DNA from: Paracoccus aestuariivivens
GTDB taxonomy: Bacteria; Pseudomonadota; Alphaproteobacteria; Rhodobacterales; Rhodobacteraceae
Assembly: GCF_009711225.1 (NCBI RefSeq)
Contig: NZ_WMIE01000011.1
Location: 1-64,000 of the forward strand
DNA: 64,000 nt
Reading direction: 5' to 3'
Shown: in pieces, positions 7,671 to 18,401 of the stretch
Layout of the letters: each line of letters begins with the position of its first letter
Position numbering within the stretch: the stretch's first letter is position 1
Position numbers and translations under genes: made by a program
Notes under the pieces: model-generated
What the model was told of the DNA's origin: nothing
Seen by the model: the letters and a program-made list of their open reading frames with translations, nothing else
The model's database searches: none

Positions 7671-9572
7671 TTGCTGAAACCCGCCGATTATCAGCGGCTT
7701 TACGACGAATCGGTTTCCGATCCCGTTGGCTTCTGGGGCCGTGAAGGCAAGCGGATCGACTGGATTCATCCCTATAGCGTGGTGAAAAACACCGATTTCA
7801 GCATGGGAAAGGTCTCGATCAAGTGGTTCGAGGACGGAATCCTGAACGCCTCGGTGAACTGCGTCGACCGCCATCTGCCGACTCGCGCCAACCAGACCGC
7901 GATCATTTTCGAGCCCGATGACCCCAAGGCTCCGGCGCGGCACATCACCTATGCGCAGCTGTCCGAAAAAGTGAACCGTTTCGCCAATGTGCTGCTGAGC
8001 CAGGGCGTGATGCGTGGCGACCGCGTCGTGATTTATATGCCGATGATCCCCGAGGCGGCCTATGCCATGCTGGCCTGCGCGCGGATCGGGGCGGTACATT
8101 CCATCGTCTTTGCCGGCTTCTCGCCGGATGCCTTGGCCAACAGGATCAATGACTGTGGCGCCAAGCTGGTCATCACCGCCGACACCGCTCCGCGTGGCGG
8201 GCGTCGTACGGCGTTGAAATCGAATACCGACGCGGCTTTGCTGCATTGCTCGGATCGGGTGCGCTGCCTTGTCGTCAAACATACCGGCGACCAGACGACA
8301 TGGATCGATGGCCGCGATGTCGATGTCCTGAAGCTGATGGACGAGGTGAGTCCGGATTGCCCACCGCGCCCGATGGGGGCCGAGGATCCGCTGTTCATCC
8401 TGTATACCTCGGGCTCGACCGGCAAACCCAAGGGCGTCGTCCACACGACCGGCGGTTATCTGGTTTATGCCTCGATGACGCATCAATACGTCTTCGACTA
8501 CAAGGACGGAGACGTGTTCTGGTGCACGGCAGATGTCGGTTGGGTCACCGGACATAGCTACATTGTCTACGGCCCGCTTGCGAATGGCGCGACCACGCTG
8601 ATGTTCGAAGGCATCCCGACATGGCCTGATGCCGGTCGTTTCTGGGAAGTCTGCGACAAGCACAAGGTCACGCAATTCTACACCGCGCCGACCGCGATCC
8701 GTTCGCTGATGGGGCAGGGTCCGGAATGGGTCGACAAGCACGATCTGTCCAGCCTGCGCGTTCTTGGTACCGTGGGCGAGCCGATCAACCCCGAGGCCTG
8801 GGTCTGGTACGACAAGCATGTCGGCAAGGGGCGCTGCCCGATTGTAGATACATGGTGGCAGACCGAGACTGGCGGCCACATGATCACCTCGCTTCCCGGC
8901 GCGATCGAGACGAAACCGGGTTCGGCCACCTTGCCGTTCTTTGGCGTGAAGCTTGACGTGCTGGATGCGGCAAGCGGCGAAGTCCAGAAAGGCAACGGGG
9001 TCGAGGGTGTGTTGGCGATTTCCGACAGCTGGCCGGGCCAGATGCGTACGCTTTGGGGCGATCACCAGCGCTTCATGGAGGCCTATTTCCAGCAATATCC
9101 CGGCTATTACTTCACCGGCGACGGCTGCCGCCGCGATGAGGACGGCTATTACTGGATCACGGGCCGCGTCGATGACGTGATCAACGACTCGGGGCACCGC
9201 ATGGGCACGGCCGAGGTCGAATCCGCGCTTGTCGCGCATGAGAAGGTCGCCGAGGCCGCCGTCGTTGGCTATCCGCACCAGCTCAAGGGGCAAGGCATTT
9301 ACGCCTATGTCACGCTGATGAACGGCATCGCCCCCAGCGACGACCTGAAGCGCGAGCTTGAAACTTGGGTCCGTACCGAGATCGGTCCCATCGCCAAACC
9401 GGACCTGATCCAATGGGCGCCCGGTTTGCCCAAGACCCGTTCGGGCAAGATCATGCGCCGTATCCTGCGCAAGATCGCCGAGAACGACTATGGCAGCTTG
9501 GGCGATATCTCGACGCTGGCCGAACCGGCTGTCGTCGAGGAACTGATCGAGAACCGGATGAACCGGGCCTGA
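7671..9572 (+). CDS. Acetyl-CoA synthetase, shortened N-terminus
   Basis: It activates acetate through acetyl-AMP to acetyl-CoA. The 633-residue product has the adenylate-forming motif [11 protein letters not shown] (about 243-253), [30 protein letters not shown] and the C-terminal Lys of RSGKIMRR (about 593) that is the usual acetylation site. Homologous sequence already begins upstream ([10 protein letters not shown], about 7650), but no ATG or GTG is in frame after the stop at 7611. The first usable codon is TTG 7671 with GAGG five bases before it. The native N-terminus seems replaced. Only the flexible N-terminal edge is lost, so activity is possible. It leads an acetate or carboxylate uptake operon. 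Confidence 0.85.
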   Translation: MLKPADYQRLYDESVSDPVGFWGREGKRIDWIHPYSVVKNTDFSMGKVSIKWFEDGILNASVNCVDRHLPTRANQTAIIFEPDDPKAPARHITYAQLSEKVNRFANVLLSQGVMRGDRVVIYMPMIPEAAYAMLACARIGAVHSIVFAGFSPDALANRINDCGAKLVITADTAPRGGRRTALKSNTDAALLHCSDRVRCLVVKHTGDQTTWIDGRDVDVLKLMDEVSPDCPPRPMGAEDPLFILYTSGSTGKPKGVVHTTGGYLVYASMTHQYVFDYKDGDVFWCTADVGWVTGHSYIVYGPLANGATTLMFEGIPTWPDAGRFWEVCDKHKVTQFYTAPTAIRSLMGQGPEWVDKHDLSSLRVLGTVGEPINPEAWVWYDKHVGKGRCPIVDTWWQTETGGHMITSLPGAIETKPGSATLPFFGVKLDVLDAASGEVQKGNGVEGVLAISDSWPGQMRTLWGDHQRFMEAYFQQYPGYYFTGDGCRRDEDGYYWITGRVDDVINDSGHRMGTAEVESALVAHEKVAEAAVVGYPHQLKGQGIYAYVTLMNGIAPSDDLKRELETWVRTEIGPIAKPDLIQWAPGLPKTRSGKIMRRILRKIAENDYGSLGDISTLAEPAVVEELIENRMNRA

Positions 9573-9694
9573 CAGAATAAGACAGGCGCGGTGGAAGAGG
9601 AGAGCCTCGCGCCTGCCACGTCCACCCGACCGAAGCCGCCGGGGTCGGGCGACCAAACAAGGCGGCAAATTCATCACAGGGAGGAAACGGGGGA

Positions 9695-9952
<258 letters not shown>

Positions 9953-9955
9953 TCC

Positions 9956-11853
9956 ATGGATCAGTTTACCCTTAACCTCATTGTCATCGGCCTGAGCTTC
10001 TGCCTGTATTTCGGCATCGCGTTCTGGGCCCGCGCCGGGTCGACCGCCGAGTTCTATGCCGCAAACCGCGGCATCCACCCCGTGATGAACGGCATGGCGA
10101 CGGCGGCGGACTGGATGTCGGCGGCCTCATTCATCTCGATGGCGGGTCTCATCGCCTTTACAGGTTATGACAACTCGATGGGCTGGACCGGCGGTTATGT
10201 GCTGCTAGCGATGCTACTTGCGCCTTACTTGCGCAAATTCGGCAAGTTCACCGTGCCAGAATTCATCGGTGACCGTTTCTATTCGCAGACCGCACGCATC
10301 ATCGGCGTCATCTGCTTGCTGATTATCTCGATCACCTATGTGATCGGTCAGATGGAAGGCGTAGGCATCACCTGCGCGCGCTATCTGGAAGTGTCGAAAT
10401 CGACCGGCCTGTGGATTGGTGCCGCGGTTGTGTTCGCCTATGCCGTGTTCGGCGGCATGAAGGGTGTGACCTATACGCAGGTCGCGCAATATATCGTGCT
10501 GATCATCGCCTATACCATTCCGGCGGTCTTCATCTCGCTGGCGCTGACCGGAAACTTCCTGCCGCAACTGGGTCTGTTCGGAACCCATACCGGTTCGAAC
10601 ACCGAGTTTCTGATGAACTCGACCAGATCGTGACCGATCTGGGCTTCAAGGCCTATACAACCCATAACGGGTCGACCCTGAATATGGTGATGTTTACGCT
10701 GGCGCTCATGATCGGCACGGCTGGCCTGCCTCACGTCATCATCCGCTTCTTCACCGTGCCGAAAGTGTCGGATGCGCGTTCCTCGGCGGGCTGGGCGCTG
10801 GTCTTCATCGCACTGCTTTACACGGTCGCCCCGGCGGTCGGTTCGATGGCGCGCCTGAACCTTTCGACCACGATGTGGCCGGGCGCGACGACGGGCGAGA
10901 CCTTCTCGCAACCCGCCGTGTCGCTGGCCGATATCGAGAGCAAGCCGGAACTGAACTGGATGCGGACCTGGGCCAAGACCGGCCTGCTGAAATGGGAAGA
11001 CAAGAACGGCGACGGTCTGATCCAGTATTACAATGACGGTGCCGATGCTCAAGGCAAGGCGCTGGCCGCAGCCAAAGCCGGTGGTGATCAGGCAGCGATC
11101 GATGCTGCGCAGACCGCCTATGACGAGGCGCTTGCCGCAGGCATCGCGAAACTGCCCAACGCTCCCGCCGATGCAGCAAGCTGGAAAGGCAATGAACTGC
11201 CGCTGGTCAGCAATGACATCATGGTTCTGGCCAACCCGGAAATCGCCAACCTTCCGGGCTGGGTCATCGCCATCGTTGCTGCTGGTGGTCTGGCCGCGGC
11301 GCTGTCGACCGCTGCTGGTCTGCTGCTCGCTATCTCTTCGGCGGTCAGCCATGACCTGATCAAAGGCGCGATCAACCCGGGCATCAGCGAAAAGTCGGAA
11401 CTGACTGCGGCACGCGTGTCGATGGCGGTTTCGATCCTTGTCGCGACCCTGCTGGGTCTGAATCCGCCGGGCTTTGCCGCCCAGACCGTGGCCCTCGCTT
11501 TTGGTCTTGCGGCGAGCTCGATCTTCCCGGTGTTGATGATGGGCATCTTCTCGAAGCGCGTGAACAAGCATGGCGCGATCTGGGGGATGCTGGCAGGTCT
11601 GCTTTCGACCCTGCTTTACATCTTCACCTATAAGGGGTGGTTCTTCGTCTCGGGCACCAACATGCTGCCAGATACACCCGCAGCATGGCTCTTCGGAATC
11701 GCTCCGGCATCCTTCGGAGTCGTGGGCGCGCTCTTGAACTTCCTCGTGGCCTATCTCGTCTCGAATGCCACCGAGGAACCCCCGATCCATGTTCAGGAGC
11801 TGGTCGAGTCGATCCGTATCCCGCGTGGCGCCGGTGCGGCGACCCATCACTAA
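9956..11853 (+). pseudogene. VC_2705-type Na+/carboxylate symporter, frameshifted
   Basis: The reading frame from ATG 9956 encodes the first helices of a sodium:solute symporter (FYAANRGIHPVMNGMATAAD). It breaks at 10606-10633, where EFLMNSTRS stops. The remainder continues in the next frame from LDQIVTDLGFKAYTTHNGST to the C-terminus at 11853. One missing base, or a similar small indel, near 10612-10618 explains this. The insert after the middle helices has a DKNGDGLIQ segment like an EF-hand loop. Role: uptake of acetate or a related short-chain acid for Acs. As written it is broken; a sequencing error is possible. Confidence 0.8.
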
Positions 11854-11902
11854 AGCAAGAACTGGTCGCGCCCATTTGGGCGCGGCCAATCCCCGAGCGA
11901 CG

Positions 11903-13722
11903 ATGATGGAACAGATCCACAGCTTTCTTGCCACTATCCACCCCTACGATACCCTGTTGCAGGACGAACTGGCACGGGTTGCCGGTTTCTTCAGCCGCAG
12001 ACAATGGCGGGCCGGCGAGACGGTCTATCGCCATGGCGAACCGTTGGACGGGCTGTATCTTATAGAAAGCGCCGAGGTCGAGATCACCGACGCGGATGGC
12101 GAGCCGGTTTCCTTGCTGGGCCGCAGCAATAGTTTCGGCGAGCGTGGGCTATTGCGCGATGGGCTTGCCGCAACGACGGCGCGGATCAGCCGGGATGGCG
12201 CGATCCTGCTTCTGCCCCCGCCCAATTCCACAAACTGATGCAGTCCGAACCGGCGTTTTGCCGTTTCTTCAATCGCGGTCCTGCGCGAGCGCGGCCGCAG
12301 CAAGGGCCGCAATTCGCCGATATGCGGGTTGCGGAACTACTGCATCGCGCCCCAGTTACATCTGGTCCCGAGGAAAGTATTTCCGAGGCCGCACGCAAAA
12401 TGCGTGATGCCGGGATCTCGTCATTGGCGATCACCGGAAGCGATGGAAAGTTGCTGGGGATCGTCACCCTGCGCGACATGAGCGGCAAGGTCGTGGCCGA
12501 TGGCCGAGACGCCGCCGCCCCTGTGGCCACGATCATGACCCCCGACCCGGTCACGCTAGAGCGAGACGCACTGGGGGCCGATGTCCTCAGTTTGATGGTC
12601 GAGCGTGGCATCGGCCATTTGCCGATCACCGAAGCCGGCCGGTTTGTCGGCATGATCACGCAAAGCGATCTGATGCGGGTTCAGGCGGTTTCGACTTCAG
12701 TTCTTCTGCGTGAAATCGCCGCCGCGACGGAAAGCCATGCCCTGCGTCGGGCCACGTCACGCATCCCGGAACTTCTGTCCAGTCTCGTAGCTGTCAGCCA
12801 GCGCCACGAGGTCATCACACGCCAGATCACCAAAATCGCCGATGCGGTGACCCGCCGCTTGCTGGCGCTTGCCGAGGCACAGCTTGGTCCCGCCCCTGCC
12901 CCTTGGCTTTGGGCCGCCTGCGGCAGTCAGGGCCGTCAAGAGCAAACCGGCGTCACCGATCAGGACAATTGCCTCATCCTTGCCCCTGAAGCGGACCCGC
13001 ACCATCCGTGGTTCCGCGATCTCGCGCGGTTCGTCACCGATGGGCTGAACGATGCGGGCTATGTCTATTGTCCGGGCGAAATGATGGCCTCGAACCCGCG
13101 CTGGCGTCAGCCGATCGAAGTCTGGCGCGGCTATTTCCTTGGCTGGATCGCGCGACCTAGCCCTGAGGCCCGGATGCTGGCGAGTGTCATGTTCGATTTG
13201 CGTGCGATAGCCGGGGATCCCGAGTTGCTTGACGGGCTTCAGACCGAAACCCTGGCAGTGGCGCAGCGGAATTCGATCTTCGTCGCGCATATGATCGCGA
13301 ATGGGCTGAAGCATCGCCCGCCTTTGGGCCTGATCGGCGGCTTTGCCACGATCCGCTCGGGCGAACATCGCAACCATATCGACATGAAGTTGAACGGTGT
13401 GGTTCCGGTCACGGATCTGGGCCGCATCTATGCCTTGCAAGCCGGATTGAAGCAGGTGAATACGCGGGCGCGTTTGGTGGCTGCGGGCGAAGCAGGGGTG
13501 ATTTCGACTTCGGGCGCGGCGGATTTGATCGCGGCTTATGACCTGATCCAGTCGCGCAGGCTGGAACATCAGGCGCGACGCATTCGCGGTGGCATGCGCC
13601 CCGACAATTTTCTTGCGCCCGTCGATCTTTCCGACTTCGAGCGCAGTCATTTGCGTGACGCTTTCGTCATCGTCCGCAGCATGCAATCGGCCATCGGCCA
13701 CGGAAAAGGAGCCTTGGGATGA
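11903..13722 (+). pseudogene. cNMP-binding / CBS / DUF294 protein, frameshifted
   Basis: The 5' frame (ATG 11903) gives a cyclic-nucleotide-binding domain (VYRHGEPLDGLYLIESAEVEI, NSFGERGLL) and stops at 12236-12238. The rest continues in another frame from about 12220 with HKLMQSEPAFCRFF, two CBS domains (about 12330-12690), a nucleotidyltransferase-like DUF294 domain (WAACGSQGRQEQTGVTDQDN) and DUF294_C. The shift falls in a C5 run at 12215-12219; a sixth C would restore LPPAQFHKL. Such proteins sit beside acetate symporters and are thought to sense nucleotides. True inactivation or base-calling error cannot be separated here. Confidence 0.8.
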
Positions 13723-14228
13723 TGAGCGGCATGGCAGGAGATATCTTTGGCATGGTTGCCGTCGGCATCGGCGCGGCGGCTCTGATCTACGCGGCTGCGC
13801 ATGCCCTGCGCAAAGCCGGTGTCAAGGTGGCAGGTTGGATATTGCCAGCCTTCATCGGACTTTCGATGCTGAGCTTTACAATCTGGAACGAATACAGCTG
13901 GTATTCCAGAGTTAGGGCACAATTGCCCGATACGGTCGAGGTGCTCCAAACGGGCACCGGCGGTAAGGCATGGCGGCCATGGGCCTTCGTGATACCAATG
14001 GTGAACCGATTTGCCGTGATCGACCGCGCTGCGGTGAATGAAGGCGTCGACGGGTTGCAGCGTGGAGAGGTTTTGTTCGTCGAGCGCTGGCAACCTACGC
14101 GCAGTGTGACCCTTGATTTCGACTGCGCAGGTAGCCGCCTGCGTGCTGTTTCCGACGAAACGGCGAGCGAATGGCGATCAGGAAGTGCCGACCCTGCCTT
14201 TGCCGCGATCTGCCGAAAGGGTAGTTAA
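13719..14228 (+). CDS. Membrane protein of the acs operon, unknown function
   Basis: A 169-residue product with two helices near the N-terminus (about 9-30 and 38-58), then a soluble part with FVERWQPTRSVTLDFDCAGSRLRAV. It overlaps the end of the DUF294 gene and ends exactly at the start of the CheY-like gene, so it is translated with them. Proteins like it occur in the same spot in related operons, suggesting a role with the signalling proteins, but no domain is named. Confidence 0.65.
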   Translation: MMSGMAGDIFGMVAVGIGAAALIYAAAHALRKAGVKVAGWILPAFIGLSMLSFTIWNEYSWYSRVRAQLPDTVEVLQTGTGGKAWRPWAFVIPMVNRFAVIDRAAVNEGVDGLQRGEVLFVERWQPTRSVTLDFDCAGSRLRAVSDETASEWRSGSADPAFAAICRKGS

Positions 14229-14599
14229 TGGCACAGATCCTGATCGTCGAAGACGAAGACAATATCGCCACGGCACTTGAGTTTATCGTTACGCATTATG
14301 GCCATAGCCACCGACGCTTGGCGACCGGAAGCGAAGCGATGCAGGTAATTCGCGACGAGCATCCCGACCTTGTTTTGTTGGACATCATGTTGCCGGACAT
14401 CTCGGGCTATCAGATCGTCGAACAGCTGCGTGCTGATCCGATGCTCACGAATGTGCGGGTCTTGCTGATGACCGCGCGTGGCTCAGTGCTCGAGCGCCGC
14501 AAAGGTCTGGCCCTTGGCGCTGACGGGTTCATAGCCAAACCCTTCGAATTGGCCGAGTTACGCGCCGAGATGACGCGCCTGCTCGCCTCGCCATGTTGA
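14228..14599 (+). CDS. CheY-like single-domain response regulator
   Basis: A 123-residue receiver domain with the acidic pair in VEDEDN (about 7-12), phosphoacceptor Asp52 in LVLLDIMLPD, Thr in LLMTARG and Lys in FIAKPFEL. There is no output domain, so it acts by protein contact. The partner kinase is not obvious: the next gene looks like a sensor but lacks a clear kinase motif. It overlaps that gene by 7 bp, implying tight coupling. Confidence 0.85.
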   Translation: MAQILIVEDEDNIATALEFIVTHYGHSHRRLATGSEAMQVIRDEHPDLVLLDIMLPDISGYQIVEQLRADPMLTNVRVLLMTARGSVLERRKGLALGADGFIAKPFELAELRAEMTRLLASPC

Positions 14600-16488
14600 A
14601 TCGGCTTTCATTGCGGCTACGGATCTTTCTGATCTTCTCGGTCTTGTTGGCGGGGCTGCTTCTGACGTTCGGAATTTGCCTCTTCGTGATCTGGCGCAGG
14701 CTTGGCCCGGACACATCCGATCTGATCCCCAGCCTGATCGCGGCTGCTATGTTAGGTCTATCCGGAGTTGTCTTGCTGATTGTCTGGATCTGGTACTTGT
14801 TTGACAGCCATATCGGCCGACCAATGGAAATGCTGGCCGGAAGCCTGCGTACCGGGACCGCCCCCGAGCCAAAGGCCGGTCGCTATCTCGGCGATCTGAC
14901 CCCGGCATCCCGCGAGGCAATCAAGTCGCGCCATGTATCCGATTCCGCGGTAACCGAAGCGGTCGAGAGTCGGCTCTCGGACCTTGCCCGCGAAAAGCAG
15001 ATCCTCGAGTCGGTATTGGGAGACATCGGCGCGATTGCATTGATGACCGACGCGGATGACCGGGTGCTATTCTTTAACACCGCTGCAAAATCAGCATTAC
15101 CGGGGCTCGTGCTGGGCTGCGCTCTTTCTCGACACCTTCGCCCGATGGCGCTCAAAGTCGCCGAGCGGCGATTGACCGCCTCCGCTGGTGTAACCGAACT
15201 CAACGTGATGACCCAATCAGGTCATCGGCTATCAGGAACCCTGCGCATGGTTGGCGAAGAACGGGTGCTGATCCTGCGCCCCGCCGGACAACCAGAACGC
15301 ACACTTGCGGCAGAGCGCCTGCGCCGACATGCCGCAACCCTCGTTCCAATTCTGGGTGCCGCCGAGGACGCTCTTCCGCCTCGGGTTCGCGAAGCCGTCC
15401 ACAACGAGGGGATGGCTTTGATCTCGGCGTTGCGGGAAATGGAGACGGGACCTGCAGGAATGCAGGTCTCTGCCCATGCGCTCGCCGCTTCGGTCGACTA
15501 TGCACGGCTTGGCAGGATAGACGATATTTGCGTCAAAGCTGAGGCTGGCGGCCTAACCGCGTTGCTCAGTCATTTGTGCTGTCGGCTTGATCAGTCAGGA
15601 CGCGCAGCGACCCTCGATATTCTCGCCGAGCAGGACGAAGCGCTTATATCACTGCATTGGCCTGGCCCGACACTCACCATGGCAGAATTGGACGAGTGGC
15701 TCCTGGACGAGCCTGATGCCGATCGTCCGGGTGTCAGTGGAGCGGCGTTGACGGTTGAATTGGGAAGCGAACTTTGGACCGAATCCCTGTGGGATAAGGG
15801 GCGAATCCTGATGCCCTTGCCCGCCACATTGGGGCAGTGCGCCTTTCCAACAGAATTGACTTACTGCCCCAACTTCGGCAGCGCCGAAACCCTTTCCCAG
15901 ATGACCTTTGTCGTCTTCGACACAGAAACGACTGGCTTAGACCAGACTGACCGCATCGTGCAGATTGCCGGCCTGCGCATCATGGCGGGCCGTCTGACCG
16001 GTGAGCGCTTCGAGACGCTGGTCAATCCCGGGCGATCGATTCCCGCTGCAGCCACCGCCATCCATCATATCTCAGACGAAGCGGTCGCCAGCGCGCCGGA
16101 TCTGGGCGAGGCATTGGCCGCGTTCCGGCATTTTACCGAAGGCGCCGTTCTGGTCGCCCATAATGCGCCCTTCGACATGGGCCATTTGCGTAGGGCAGAG
16201 TTGGAAACGGGTGTGAGTTTCCCCAACCGGGTGGTCGACACGGTCCTGTTGTCGGCGATGCTCTGGGGGCAAGGCGCTCAACATACGCTTGATGCCTTGG
16301 CAGACCGGCTCGACGTGGTGATTAGCCCCGAGGCTCGTCACACGGCTATGGGCGACGCCGTGGCGACGGCCGAGATTTTGTTGCGCATGATCTCCGGGCT
16401 CGAAGCCAAAGGCCTTGGCAACCTCGAGGCGATCAGCGCCGAAGCCCACAAGTATAGCCGCCTGATCGCAAACGCCGATCGCGCTTAA
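14593..16488 (+). CDS. Membrane sensor-like protein with C-terminal DEDDh exonuclease
   Basis: A 631-residue fusion. Two transmembrane helices (about 10-33 and 47-70), a HAMP-like linker, and a PAS-like region (about 135-230, ALMTDADDRVLFFNTAAKSA) are followed by a degenerate histidine-kinase-like middle without a recognisable H-box or N-box. A DnaQ/PolC epsilon-type 3'-5' exonuclease ends it: FDTETTG (Asp443, Glu445), HNAPFD (Asp528) and HTAMGDA (His583, Asp588), so all five DEDDh residues are present. Similar genes accompany acs/actP-type operons, where they are usually called DNA polymerase III epsilon. Substrate and the reason for membrane anchoring are unknown. The 3' end overlaps the convergent EamA gene by 4 bp. 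Confidence 0.8.
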   Translation: MLNRLSLRLRIFLIFSVLLAGLLLTFGICLFVIWRRLGPDTSDLIPSLIAAAMLGLSGVVLLIVWIWYLFDSHIGRPMEMLAGSLRTGTAPEPKAGRYLGDLTPASREAIKSRHVSDSAVTEAVESRLSDLAREKQILESVLGDIGAIALMTDADDRVLFFNTAAKSALPGLVLGCALSRHLRPMALKVAERRLTASAGVTELNVMTQSGHRLSGTLRMVGEERVLILRPAGQPERTLAAERLRRHAATLVPILGAAEDALPPRVREAVHNEGMALISALREMETGPAGMQVSAHALAASVDYARLGRIDDICVKAEAGGLTALLSHLCCRLDQSGRAATLDILAEQDEALISLHWPGPTLTMAELDEWLLDEPDADRPGVSGAALTVELGSELWTESLWDKGRILMPLPATLGQCAFPTELTYCPNFGSAETLSQMTFVVFDTETTGLDQTDRIVQIAGLRIMAGRLTGERFETLVNPGRSIPAAATAIHHISDEAVASAPDLGEALAAFRHFTEGAVLVAHNAPFDMGHLRRAELETGVSFPNRVVDTVLLSAMLWGQGAQHTLDALADRLDVVISPEARHTAMGDAVATAEILLRMISGLEAKGLGNLEAISAEAHKYSRLIANADRA

Positions 16489-17360
16489 GGCGCATCAGGT
16501 GCAAACGAGCGCGCCCGTCGACGCCGTAACTCTGCCGCGTGAACAGCCATGGCGACACCGCCCAGCACTCCGGTGGATGCCAGGATGACGCGTAGCGTGA
16601 CGGGCTCGGACAAAAACAGATTGCCACCAACTGTGGCAGCCACCGGCACGGTCAGTTGAATGAAAGCCGCAGTGGTGCGCGAAAAATGCGGAAGCGCGGC
16701 ATACCAAAGCGTGTAGCCAATTCCCGATGCGACCGCTCCCGAGCCAATGGCACAGGCCCAACCGATCAAGCTAGGCGGATGCAGCAGCATCCCTATCAGC
16801 GTCAGTCCCAAGGCAAAGGGCAGGCAGAGCAGGAAATTGCCGGTAGTATCGGCAAGCGAGTCACGCGATCCACGCCCAAGCAGCGAATATGCCGCCCAGC
16901 ACAACCCGGCTATCACCATCAGCCCCAGCCCCAAAGGATCAGGAGCAGCAAATCCGGGTGAGGCCAACAGAATGAAGCATGCGAAGGCGAGGGCGAAACC
17001 AACCCACTCGGCCGGGCTCAGCCTTTCCCCGGACCGCACCGACCAGAATAGCATCCCGGCCTGAACCGAGGCGAAAAGGATCAGTGCCCCTGTACCGGCG
17101 GCAAGCATCAGATAGCCAATTGAGAAGAACAGCGCATATCCGAAAAGCGCCGCAGCCCCAGCTCGACTCCCGGTCGGTTCACGATCCCGGCCGGTCCGCA
17201 GCGCGAGAATGATAGTCAAAGCGATTGCGCCTGATGCCAGTCTGATGCCGGTATAACCCAATGCGTCGGCCTCGGCGGTTGCGAGTGCCAATCTGTTCAG
17301 AATGGAGTTGGCAGCAAAACCGAGCATAGCGAGGGCAGTCACAGTTAGAAGCCTGAGCAT
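16485..17360 (-). CDS. EamA/DMT-family exporter
   Basis: A 291-residue protein with about ten hydrophobic helices in two EamA repeats (about 5-135 and 145-275), typical of drug/metabolite transporters that export amino acids or other small metabolites. It ends with a basic tail (LRRRRARSF). ATG 17360 follows a GGAGAGGAGAAACC-like leader. It is transcribed toward the exonuclease gene and shares no operon. Substrate not predictable. Confidence 0.8.
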   Translation of the reverse strand: MLRLLTVTALAMLGFAANSILNRLALATAEADALGYTGIRLASGAIALTIILALRTGRDREPTGSRAGAAALFGYALFFSIGYLMLAAGTGALILFASVQAGMLFWSVRSGERLSPAEWVGFALAFACFILLASPGFAAPDPLGLGLMVIAGLCWAAYSLLGRGSRDSLADTTGNFLLCLPFALGLTLIGMLLHPPSLIGWACAIGSGAVASGIGYTLWYAALPHFSRTTAAFIQLTVPVAATVGGNLFLSEPVTLRVILASTGVLGGVAMAVHAAELRRRRARSFAPDAP

Positions 17361-17640
17361 GGTTTCTCCTCTCCAGATGCGGCTGCCTGCCTGCGCTTGC
17401 GAACCACCGATGTGACGCCGACTATGTGTCAGACTCTCGTTCGGCGATGTGAGCTGACTTCTCGTCCATGTTGTTACTGGGTCTCATCGCCGCCCGCCTT
17501 TCAGGTCCGAGGGAGGTTCGGTGCCTTCAACCTCCCTTGATCAGTCGCAAGTGGAATCAAGTGGTTTGGGCGTCACAACTGAGCGCACATCTGATCTAGC
17601 AGATAACATAGGGCTCCGAGACGAGCTAAGCACTAGCTGC
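17361..17640. other. Intergenic region between EamA and ectR genes, with one hairpin
   Basis: No gene is visible. GGGAGGTT (17511-17518) and AACCTCCC (17529-17536) form a perfect 8-bp stem with a 10-nt loop. No T run follows on either strand, so it is not a standard terminator. It may end ectR transcription or be an operator. Confidence 0.35.
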
Positions 17641-18132
17641 TCAAATCTCGGAGTGCTCTGCCGAAATTTCGACGGTTTCATTTGGGTTTGACAACATTGT
17701 GGCTATCCGTTCGAGGGCCGAAATCAGCATGAGTTGCTCCCAACCTTCCAGCGCCGAGAATTGTTCATGAAATCGCGCATGCGAGCCGTCCGGGGCGATC
17801 GCCAGCAAAGCACGTCCGCGTTCCGTCAGCGATAGCCAAGATTGACGGCGATCTTGTTCACCCTTGCGGCGACGAACGACTCCCAAAGCCTCCAGCTTGT
17901 GGATCAAGACCGTTGCCGTGGCTTGGGTGATACCCATCCGTGAGGCGATAAATCCCGCTGTCTGTTCGCCAGCCTCTTCCAGTAGATGCATGAAAACAAG
18001 TTGTGAAGGAGTAAGCCCCGTTTCACGCATCACCGTTTTGCTGTTCTCTTCGGTACTGCGCAGAATCTGCCTCAGCGCGGTCAGCGCCATCTTCGTTCTG
18101 TCTTCCAACGCGAAATCCATGCCTCGAACCAT
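17641..18132 (-). CDS. MarR-family regulator of ectoine synthesis
   Basis: A winged-helix MarR protein with the opening RQILRSTEENSKTVMRETGLTPSQL and the recognition region ITQATATVLIHKLEALGVVRRRKGEQDRRQSWLSLTERG. It is encoded divergently from ectA, as EctR is in methylotrophs and many halotolerant proteobacteria, and probably represses the ect promoter at low salinity. The start is either ATG 18132 or ATG 18120 (the latter right behind CGAGG). An in-frame TTG at 18186 would add an unlikely basic extension. Confidence 0.8.
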   Translation of the reverse strand: MVRGMDFALEDRTKMALTALRQILRSTEENSKTVMRETGLTPSQLVFMHLLEEAGEQTAGFIASRMGITQATATVLIHKLEALGVVRRRKGEQDRRQSWLSLTERGRALLAIAPDGSHARFHEQFSALEGWEQLMLISALERIATMLSNPNETVEISAEHSEI

Positions 18133-18186
18133 TGCGCGAATATAGCTTTCGCACCGTATGAACCCAAGGCGAATTCTGCCTCGCAA

Positions 18187-18401
18187 CTTGCATAGACAAT
18201 ACTAATTAATTGGGATGGATTCGGTTCCGATTCATTTTGCAATCATAACCATATTTTGCGGAAATCTAAGTTGTTTTTCGGATAAATACGTCTATTTTAC
18301 AATATTTTACTAAATATCTCCGTGAAAACAAAGAATGCTATGTTGACACTTAGTTATGACTAACTAACCATATAGCGCGATGCAACAAGCAGGACTGTTT
18401 C
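18187..18401. promoter_or_regulatory. AT-rich ectR-ectA control region with MarR-type operator candidate
   Basis: Strikingly AT-rich compared with its flanks. Toward ectA there is TTGACA (18343-18348) and a poorly spaced -10 candidate CATATA (18369-18374, 20-bp gap). Between them TTAGT (18351-18355) and ACTAA (18359-18363) form an inverted repeat with partial extra half-sites after it. An operator overlapping the promoter is what EctR-type repressors use. The binding role is inferred. Confidence 0.5.

Noticed and set aside
7428..9677. Very long minus-strand open frame opposite acs (749 codons)
   Set aside because: It is the antisense of acs in GC-rich DNA; its sequence is rich in His, Arg and Asp without domain motifs, while acs on the plus strand has full family motifs.
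10510..11934. Long minus-strand open frame opposite the symporter
   Set aside because: Antisense shadow of a clear membrane transporter; Arg/Gln/Asp-rich, no ribosome site or motif.
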